Below are positions 11,344 through 17,426 of a stretch of 64,000 nucleotides of DNA, piece by piece (the first letter of the stretch is position 1; the number at the start of each line of letters is the position of its first letter). The notes under the pieces were generated by a model. The model saw only the letters and a program-made list of their open reading frames with translations, had not been told where the DNA came from and made no database searches. A program made the translations under genes and the position numbers. The stretch spans positions 3,368,501-3,432,500 of the forward strand of contig NZ_CP014870.1 of assembly GCF_001661075.1 (NCBI RefSeq), read 5' to 3'. The DNA is from Pseudomonas silesiensis (GTDB taxonomy: Bacteria > Pseudomonadota > Gammaproteobacteria > Pseudomonadales > Pseudomonadaceae).

Positions 11344-12656
11344 GCGCCGCCCTTTTTCGCCTTGTCGGAGACGGTCGCGTCAGGCGCGGTGGCGGCCGAC
11401 TTGCCCTGCAGATGCTCGGTGGGGGTGGTCGGCACATCCTTGCTGTCATTGACCACTTCCACTTCGCTGCCTTCCTTCAGGCGGTCGGTGCCTTCGAGCA
11501 CTACCCGATCACCGGCGGCCAGGCCCTCGGTGATTACGGTGTTGTCGCCGTCGCTGGCCCCCACTTTCAACTGACGGATCGTGACCTTCTTGTCGCCTTC
11601 CATCGCGTAGACGAAGGTGCCGTTGGTGCCGAACTGGATCGCCGCCGAGGGTACCAGCACGACATCTTTAAGGGTGTCGGCCAGCAGGTGGACGTTGACG
11701 AACTGATTGGGGAACAACGCCTGGTCACGGTTCTCGTAGCGCGCCTTGAATTTCAAGGTGCCGGTGGTGACGTCGATCTGGTTGTCCAGGCTCTGCAACA
11801 CGCCGGTGGCCTGCAACTTGGTGTCGCCACGGTCCCAGGCTTCGGCAGGCAGTTTGGCGCCGGAGCGATAGCGGGCCAGTACGACGTCAAGGCTGTTTTC
11901 CGGCAGGGTAAAAGCCACGCTGATCGGTTGGGTCTGGGTGATGATGGCCAGCGCCGTGGTGTCATTGGCGGCGACGAGGTTGCCGACGTCCAGCTGACGC
12001 AGGCCCACGCGGCCGGTGATCGGTGCGCGGATCCGGGTGAATTCGAGATTGAGCTTGGCGTCGTTGACCGCCGCCTGGTTGGTCTTGACCGTGCCCTGGT
12101 ACTGCCCCACCAGTGCTTCGGCGGTGTCCAGGGTCTGCTTGGCAATGCTGTCCTCGCGATACAGGCCGCGGTACCGTTCGACATCGACCTGGGCGTTCTT
12201 CAGTTGCGCCTGGTTCTGCAGCAAGGTGCCTTCGGCCTGGAGCAAGGCGTTCTGGTAAGGACGCGGGTCGATCTCGGCCAGCAGATCGCCCGCCTTGACC
12301 ATCTGCCCTTCTTCAAACGCAATCTTGATCAGCTCGCCGCCGACCCGGCTGCGCACATTGATGGTGTTCTGTGCCGTCACGGTGCCCAACGCCTTGTAGT
12401 ACAGCGGGAAGTCGCCCTTCACCGCCGGCGCCACCCGCACCGGCACCGGGCCGGCCGCGCCACCGAAACCCGGACGCATCCCCCCGGACCGACCGGTCTG
12501 CCCGGTCACGGCTTTTTGCCCCGCGCCTTGTTTTGGCACATCTCCACCGGGCCAGAATTTCCAGCACAGGACGGCGATGACCAACAGCACAAGCAGGCCG
12601 AACAGCCAGCGACGAGGACTACGGGAAGCAGAGGATTGCATTGAATGATCAACCAT
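11340..12656 (-). CDS. muxA: RND efflux periplasmic adaptor MuxA (MdtA-like)
   Basis: A 438-residue membrane-fusion protein linking the MuxBC permeases to OpmB. An N-terminal transmembrane anchor ([16 protein letters not shown]) is followed by a Gly/Pro-rich stretch, the first beta segment [21 protein letters not shown], a lipoyl/coiled-coil hairpin ([20 protein letters not shown]) and the beta-barrel region [20 protein letters not shown]. The C-terminus is Lys/Ala-rich. A start at Met6 (MQSSAS) is also possible; neither start has a strong ribosome-binding site. It is the first gene of the operon, so the mux promoter should lie between it and the tpx terminator (12657-12780). Confidence 0.93.
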   Translation of the reverse strand: MVDHSMQSSASRSPRRWLFGLLVLLVIAVLCWKFWPGGDVPKQGAGQKAVTGQTGRSGGMRPGFGGAAGPVPVRVAPAVKGDFPLYYKALGTVTAQNTINVRSRVGGELIKIAFEEGQMVKAGDLLAEIDPRPYQNALLQAEGTLLQNQAQLKNAQVDVERYRGLYREDSIAKQTLDTAEALVGQYQGTVKTNQAAVNDAKLNLEFTRIRAPITGRVGLRQLDVGNLVAANDTTALAIITQTQPISVAFTLPENSLDVVLARYRSGAKLPAEAWDRGDTKLQATGVLQSLDNQIDVTTGTLKFKARYENRDQALFPNQFVNVHLLADTLKDVVLVPSAAIQFGTNGTFVYAMEGDKKVTIRQLKVGASDGDNTVITEGLAAGDRVVLEGTDRLKEGSEVEVVNDSKDVPTTPTEHLQGKSAATAPDATVSDKAKKGGA

Positions 12657-12780
12657 TGGGCGCGTGGGCTTTTTCTACGGGAGGCTGAACGATAAGCACT
12701 GGGGGGCGTTTAGCAAAGCGCCTTTACCGGCTATTTACCTTTGGCTTACGTATCAGGAGGTTTGTCTAAGACACTGAAGC

Positions 12781-12820
12781 ACAAATGAAAACGGCCTGGA
12801 CAGGGCCAGGCCGTTAACAA
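12781..12820 (-). terminator. Rho-independent terminator of tpx
   Basis: A perfect 10-bp stem AACGGCCTGG/CCAGGCCGTT (12790-12799 with 12806-12815) closes a 6-nt loop. On the minus strand it is followed by a T-rich run, about 20 bp beyond the tpx stop codon. Confidence 0.9.
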
Positions 12821-12834
12821 TTGTAAGCGTTTGC

Positions 12835-13335
12835 TTATTTCAGAACGGCAAGTGCGGCTTCGTAGTTCGGTTCTTCAGCGATTTCCTTGACCAGTTCGCT
12901 GTGCAGCACGTTGTCGTTTTCGTCCAGCACCACGACGGCACGGGCGGTCAGGCCTTTGAGCGGACCATCGGCAATCGCCACGCCGTAGTTCTGGATGAAC
13001 TCGGCACCGCGCAGCGTCGACAGGTTCTGCACGTTATCCAGGCCTTCGGCACCGCAGAAACGGGCCTGGGCGAATGGCAGGTCAGCGGAGATGCACAGCA
13101 CCACGGTGTTGGCGATGTCGTTGGCCTGGGCGTTGAACTTGCGCACGGAGGTAGCGCAGGTCGGGGTGTCGACGCTTGGGAAGATGTTCAACACTTTACG
13201 CTTGCCGGCGAAGTCTGCCAGGGTCTTGTCGGACAGATTGCCCGCCACCAGGGAAAAGGCTGGCGCCTTGGAACCGGCTTGTGGCAGTTCGCCGTTGACT
13301 TGAACCGGGTTGCCTTTAAGAGTGACTTGAGCCAT
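12835..13335 (-). CDS. tpx: Thiol peroxidase, atypical 2-Cys peroxiredoxin
   Basis: A 166-residue Tpx, reducing H2O2 and alkyl hydroperoxides with thioredoxin as reductant, in cytoplasm or periplasm. The ATG at 13335 ([13 protein letters not shown]) is preceded by AGAAGGA, so the longer open frame to 13434 is not used. The peroxidatic Cys60 lies in [15 protein letters not shown] and the resolving Cys94 in ARFCGAEGL, matching Cys61/Cys95 of E. coli Tpx. Length is normal. It is monocistronic with its own terminator, and its promoter must lie in the 265-bp gap shared with the divergent YciI-family gene. Confidence 0.96.
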   Translation of the reverse strand: MAQVTLKGNPVQVNGELPQAGSKAPAFSLVAGNLSDKTLADFAGKRKVLNIFPSVDTPTCATSVRKFNAQANDIANTVVLCISADLPFAQARFCGAEGLDNVQNLSTLRGAEFIQNYGVAIADGPLKGLTARAVVVLDENDNVLHSELVKEIAEEPNYEAALAVLK

Positions 13336-13600
13336 GAACGTAGTCCTTCTGATCGTTGATGTGGAGATTTTTGACGAGGCCGAAGTTAACCATGAAATGG
13401 TCTGGCGACCTATGCCCAGATACAAATCTGTCATTCAGTTAGCCGCAAAACTGGATACAAAAATCCGCGGCTCATCCGGCGCCTACAGGAAGCCTGGGTC
13501 TCAGGACAATTTGCAGTGATCTTTCGTTTGCAGTGTTGTCGATTCAGGACAGGGTCATTCGACTAGAACCGAGTCACTCAACTCCAGCGGAGACAAGACC

Positions 13601-14026
13601 ATGCGATTCATGATTTTTGTGAAAGCCAGCCCGGAGTCCGAAGCCGGCATCCTGCCCAGCGAAGAACTGATGACCGCGATGGGCAATTTCAACGAGGAAC
13701 TGGCCAAGGCCGGCGTCCTCATCGACTGCGACGGCCTGCAGCCCAGCAGCAAAGGCGCCCGCGTGCACTTTTCGGGTGACCGGCGCTTGGTGATCGACGG
13801 ACCGTTCGCCGAAACCAAGGAATTGATCGCCGGCTACTGGCTGTGGGAGGTGAAGTCGAAACAGGAAGCGATCGACTGGGTCAAGCGCTGTCCCAACCCG
13901 ATGCCGGGCACCGACGCCGAGATCGAGATTCGCCAAGTGTACGAGGCCGAGGATTTCGGTGACGAATTTTCACCAGCGCTGCGCGAGCAGGAAGAACGAC
14001 TGCGCGAGCAGATGAAAAAGAGCTGA
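13601..14026 (+). CDS. YciI/DGPF-family protein
   Basis: A 141-residue YCII-related (DGPF) protein, a small ferredoxin-like fold with no agreed biochemical role. Family members often lie next to ECF41-type sigma factors, but none is present here. It starts MRFMIFVKASPESE and contains the hallmark IDGPFAETKELIAGYWLWEV, with the conserved Asp-Gly-Pro-Phe at about residues 66-69, then PNPMPGTDAEIEIRQVYE. A GGAG lies upstream of the ATG at 13601. A short stretch resembling its DGPFAETKEL segment recurs near 15411-15440, beyond the RHS gene (see pseudogene entry). Confidence 0.9.
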   Translation: MRFMIFVKASPESEAGILPSEELMTAMGNFNEELAKAGVLIDCDGLQPSSKGARVHFSGDRRLVIDGPFAETKELIAGYWLWEVKSKQEAIDWVKRCPNPMPGTDAEIEIRQVYEAEDFGDEFSPALREQEERLREQMKKS

Positions 14027-14061
14027 AGTTCGCACTAATGCCCGGTATAGACCTGATCCCA

Positions 14062-14191
14062 CTGTAAGAGCAAGCTTGCTCCGGGCGGCGCTCCGACGAT
14101 GGACGTTAACGATGACGCATGTGAATTGGCGAAACGCGACACTTTTGAGTCCATCGTCGGAACGCCACCTTGGAGCGAGCTCGCTTCTACA
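14062..14191. repeat. About 130-bp palindromic intergenic element (type seen again near 37.6 kb)
   Basis: Outer ends CTGTAAGAGCAAGCTTGCTC and GAGCGAGCTCGCTTCTACA are inverted. Inside them TCCGACGATGGAC (14092-14104) pairs perfectly with GTCCATCGTCGGA (14149-14161). The centre shares AACGATGACGC, GAAACGC and TCGTCGGAACGCC with the element at 37575-37703, so this is a dispersed family related to, but longer than, the ordinary REPINs here. Confidence 0.75.
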
Positions 14192-14276
14192 ACCTAGCAG
14201 TTCTGCTAGTAGACAGTTTCGCTACCAGCAACGAACCTGAACCCACTGCCCTTCCAACACTCAGTGGAGTTCATCC

Positions 14277-15392
14277 ATGCCTTCCAGCCATGAAATCATT
14301 CGCTGCCGCTATAATTATGATCCGCTGGACCGGCTTGTTTGTGTTTCTCCATCAGCGGATGCCGCGTCTCAACTCTTCTACTGCAAAACCCGGTTGGCCA
14401 CAGAAATACATGGCCTGTTGCAGCGCTCCATCTTCCAACACGACGATCTGCTTCTCGCGCAACGAAGTGTCGGGGCAAGGGTGGAAACCACAATGCTTGT
14501 CACTGACTGGCAACGGTCGGTGCTGCATACCGATAACACCGATTCACCCCAACTCATCGCTTATTCGCCCTACGGCCATCGGCCCGCCAGCAGCGATCTG
14601 CTGAGCTTGCTCGGGTTCAACGGCGAGCGGCGGGAACCAGTGACTGGACACTATTTCCTGGGGAGTGGATACAGGGCGTTTAACCCGGTATTGATGCGCT
14701 TTAACAGCCCGGACAGTTGGAGTCCGTTCGGGGATGGTGGATTGAATTCGTATGCGTATTGTCTGGGCGATCCGGTTAATCGCAGGGATCCGAGTGGGCA
14801 TGCTGCCTTATTGGGCGCTTTCGTCCGTTTTGCAGAAGCCTTTAATGCCAGAGGCAATGTTGTATCGCGTTTGGCAGGTTCGAGCAGTCTGGGACGCCTG
14901 TCGAATTCAAGCATCGTTGCACTACCCGCGCTAGATCCTATCAGGATGCCATCTTTTAGTTATCATCCACTGGGCAGAAGCTTGGGTACTCAGAGCAGAT
15001 CCAGATTGACTGGTTCGCTAGACTCAATCGACTCTTTCAATTCAAACAGATCAACAGAGTCGATTCCTTCCCTGCTAGCTGACCAATCATTCGGATCGAA
15101 CAGCTCCATCGTTTCGTCTGGGTCCACGAGTTCGACTGCCACAGCATCAAGCGGCTCGGGACGAGTATCGATCCCGTCAGATTCGGATTGGTCTGGTTCT
15201 GGCAGACGCAGAGGCGCTGGATGGCACTCAAACGAGTCTTTAAGCTCAATATCTTCATACTCTTCTGAATCAACTCCTCGGCTAACCTTTGAGGACACTA
15301 TGTTGTCACTGGATGATCAAGGAAATATTTCATATCGTTCGAACCCCATGCCTACCCACGTCGCTCGGATAAGGCGTCAATCCGGCCAGTAA
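14277..15392 (+). CDS. Orphan RHS-repeat-associated core protein with Ser-rich variable tail
   Basis: A 371-residue protein with TGGAG upstream of the ATG. Residues 10-25 read like a YD repeat (YNYDPLDRLV). Residues 93-175 are the RHS-associated core: AYSPYGHRP, LGFNGERREPVTGHYFLGSG, YRAFNPVLMRFNSPDSWSPF, GLNSYAYCLGDPVNRRDPSGH. Full RHS/TccC proteins have about a thousand residues of shell before this core, so only the distal part is present, the short orphan form common in fluorescent pseudomonads. The core marks the self-cleavage boundary in large RHS toxins. The tail (176-371) is Ser-rich, low in complexity, visibly more AT-rich in DNA, and matches no toxin domain I recognise. Function is unknown: a small polymorphic-toxin-like protein or a leftover tip. 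Confidence 0.8.
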   Translation: MPSSHEIIRCRYNYDPLDRLVCVSPSADAASQLFYCKTRLATEIHGLLQRSIFQHDDLLLAQRSVGARVETTMLVTDWQRSVLHTDNTDSPQLIAYSPYGHRPASSDLLSLLGFNGERREPVTGHYFLGSGYRAFNPVLMRFNSPDSWSPFGDGGLNSYAYCLGDPVNRRDPSGHAALLGAFVRFAEAFNARGNVVSRLAGSSSLGRLSNSSIVALPALDPIRMPSFSYHPLGRSLGTQSRSRLTGSLDSIDSFNSNRSTESIPSLLADQSFGSNSSIVSSGSTSSTATASSGSGRVSIPSDSDWSGSGRRRGAGWHSNESLSSISSYSSESTPRLTFEDTMLSLDDQGNISYRSNPMPTHVARIRRQSGQ

Positions 15393-15410
15393 CGATGCAG
15401 CCATACCGAA

Positions 15411-15440
15411 GGCCCATTCGCCGAAACCAAAGAGTTGATG
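15411..15440 (+). pseudogene. Short remnant resembling a YciI/DGPF gene
   Basis: These 30 bases align without gaps to the DGPFAETKEL-coding stretch of the intact YciI-family gene (about 13799-13827), with 24 of 29 positions identical by eye. No reading frame continues on either side. It looks like a scar of a second YciI paralogue, partly deleted or displaced when the RHS gene arrived. Confidence 0.5.
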
Positions 15441-15485
15441 AAGAAGCCCTGACTCATTGAGCCTGAATGGTGTTAAACGATAGCG

Positions 15486-15527
15486 CGATCACGCCCGAAC
15501 CATTGCAGTTGGCGATGGGCGTGATCG
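15486..15527. terminator. Inverted repeat between convergent RHS and bacteriocin genes
   Basis: CGATCACGCCC (15486-15496) and GGGCGTGATCG (15517-15527) form a perfect 11-bp stem around a 20-nt loop in the gap between two convergent genes. There is no clear T-run, so intrinsic termination is only inferred from location. Confidence 0.4.
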
Positions 15528-15560
15528 AACGCTTCGTACTCCACCGGTTAAACCGAATGC

Positions 15561-17057
15561 TCACCGTCGATTGGTGAATATCACGTACAGCGGATCGAGC
15601 TCTGATTCAAAAGGGAAAACGACGATATAGTCGTCGATCCGTAGGTCTTTCCCTTCGCCCGCGAGAGGCTCAAGGGCGGGTAGTGGCGAGGAATGAACAA
15701 ACCCCAGGCGATGCGATGCCGTCGGTGCTGCGGGAACACTTCTTTCCAGAGTGACCGGCTCAGCCCAGCGAACGGTGATCGGTGCGGTGCCGTCAGTGGT
15801 GAAACTGTAAGCGTTGAGTTGCTCGTCATACTGCGCCACTCTGACCCTTACCCGGGCGCTCGGCGTATTTCGCGGCGACGGCGTAATGTAAACCTGTTCC
15901 AGCACCTTGATCTCGCGCAAGCCCTTGAACATCGTTCCGGGTTTACCGGGTACGACAGCGGTGCCCATTCTGAAAAAAACCTCGACCTCGCTCCCCTCTG
16001 CTGCCAGCGCCTGCCAATCCTGCCCCTCTAGCGGCTGCAACTCGGACAAGGGAACGCTGAGGCCGAAAATCTTCGTATCCGCGCGGCTGGAGAATTCGAA
16101 CTGCAATACACCGGCGCATTGGTTTTCATCACTCAGCTCGCCTGACGTATTGCGCCAGGTAAATTCTGCGACGGCCGAACGAATGGCTTTTTGCAGGTCA
16201 ACCTGTTGAGAAAACAGCAACGTCGACGGCGCGCGATCCAGCAAAATGTCGGGGCGTTTATTGGCTACGACCAGTGACGCAGGCATCAAGTGAGCGGTTT
16301 GCGCCGGCCCGACGCCGGCCTGGGTACGAGAACGAATCAATTGCTCCTGAGCCTCCTCTAATAATGCTTCGGCCTGGTCATGAAACGCACGATGCCGTTG
16401 AGCAATGGTGGCCAATAGCGCAATGTAACGGTCGTGCGTGGCATTGATCTGTTGTGTGATGCCCTGCCACTGCGCTTGCTCTGACCGCGCATAATTCAGG
16501 TTGCTCTGAGCACTGTTTTTGGCGAATTGAATGCGCATTTTATGGAATTCGAACTTCCTGACGGCTATTAAGGTTTCGTGCTGAGCAAGCTCCAGGGCAC
16601 GTATGCGCGTCTCCTGTTCAGATATACCCAGCGGAGCGCTCTGTTGACTTCGCGAATGCTGGATACCCCGTTCAAAAACGCCGAATGCCATTTCTACGGC
16701 TTGTTCTGAAAGGGCCACGTCCGCAGCAATTTTTTGCACCTCCATCAGGCTGCGGGCGACAGGGCTTGTCGGCACCGATGGACGCGGTACTGCGACAGTC
16801 TCGTCCTGAAACGCCGCGACGCCTTGTTTTTTATGCCAGCTTCTGACGTTATGCACGACCAGCTCCGCGCTGTTCGAAATGAATCTGTCGTTGGCGTAAA
16901 ACAGCAAGTCTGCGCCTTGGGGGTGACCGACGATCCGGTCAAAATGATTGATCAGCCGATCATGGTCCTGTTTTGGTAAATCGACGGCCCAGATCCTGTT
17001 AACCAGCGCCTGAAATTCCGATGTGGTGTATTCCTTGAGTGTTGCTTTAAGTTCCAT
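15561..17057 (-). CDS. Immunity-domain/S-type-pyocin-domain fusion protein lacking a nuclease
   Basis: A 498-residue protein from the ATG at 17057, which has AAGGAAG about 8 bp upstream; the longer frame to 17108 has no ribosome-binding site. Residues 1-85 resemble colicin-E/pyocin immunity proteins: EYTTSEFQALVNRI, then HPQGADLLFYANDR, where Asp50-Tyr54 match the Im9 binding hot spot (SDLIYYP). Residues 105-255 are helical and Gln/Ala/Glu-rich, probably coiled coil. Residues about 280-498 match the S-type pyocin translocation domain of the neighbouring bacteriocin (FGLSVPLSELQPL, then LRIDDYIVVFP and a terminal YVIF). There is no signal peptide, no Gly-rich N-terminus and no toxin domain. 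It is the last of three co-directional genes, 93 bp after the normal immunity gene. Its role is unknown; a nuclease-free partner or an unusual immunity factor are inferences. Confidence 0.85.
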   Translation of the reverse strand: MELKATLKEYTTSEFQALVNRIWAVDLPKQDHDRLINHFDRIVGHPQGADLLFYANDRFISNSAELVVHNVRSWHKKQGVAAFQDETVAVPRPSVPTSPVARSLMEVQKIAADVALSEQAVEMAFGVFERGIQHSRSQQSAPLGISEQETRIRALELAQHETLIAVRKFEFHKMRIQFAKNSAQSNLNYARSEQAQWQGITQQINATHDRYIALLATIAQRHRAFHDQAEALLEEAQEQLIRSRTQAGVGPAQTAHLMPASLVVANKRPDILLDRAPSTLLFSQQVDLQKAIRSAVAEFTWRNTSGELSDENQCAGVLQFEFSSRADTKIFGLSVPLSELQPLEGQDWQALAAEGSEVEVFFRMGTAVVPGKPGTMFKGLREIKVLEQVYITPSPRNTPSARVRVRVAQYDEQLNAYSFTTDGTAPITVRWAEPVTLERSVPAAPTASHRLGFVHSSPLPALEPLAGEGKDLRIDDYIVVFPFESELDPLYVIFTNRR

Positions 17058-17150
17058 CTTTGGTTCTTCCTTGTTGCTCTTGGGCAAGACAGCCGAAGAA
17101 GCTGACATCTATACGGGTAAGATGCCAGCTAACGATTGTGAATACGCGAG

Positions 17151-17426
17151 TTACTCCAGCTTGAAACCAGATTTGTTATTGGCTGCGCGCCATTCTTTGA
17201 CTTCTTTCAAGATTCCTTCAGGACTGTCCTCCTGGCCTTCCTTAGGATAGAAGATGACGTCTGAGCGGTCGGGGTGTTCTGTGATGAGTTCAAAGTGCGT
17301 AAGAAGACGGTCTAAATATACCTCCAGCGCTCTGCCGTGCAATCCATCGGGATAATCGCGAAATCTTCGCAGAAACGACAAAAACTCAGCTTCGGTGTAG
17401 TCCTCTAATTTCTCTTTAAAGATCAT
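17151..17426 (-). CDS. Colicin-E/S-type pyocin DNase immunity protein
   Basis: A 91-residue acidic four-helix immunity protein of the Im2/Im7/Im8/Im9 family, expected to bind the C-terminal DNase of the adjacent bacteriocin as an exosite inhibitor and protect the producer. It reads DYTEAEFLSFLRRF, then TEHPDRSDVIFYPKEG with the conserved Asp56...Tyr60 hot spot, then EDSPEGILKEVKEWRAANN and KSGFK, very close to the consensus end of E-type immunity proteins. Its ATG at 17426 lies inside the end of the bacteriocin gene (11-bp overlap), so the two are translationally coupled, as usual for toxin-immunity pairs. Confidence 0.95.
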   Translation of the reverse strand: MIFKEKLEDYTEAEFLSFLRRFRDYPDGLHGRALEVYLDRLLTHFELITEHPDRSDVIFYPKEGQEDSPEGILKEVKEWRAANNKSGFKLE

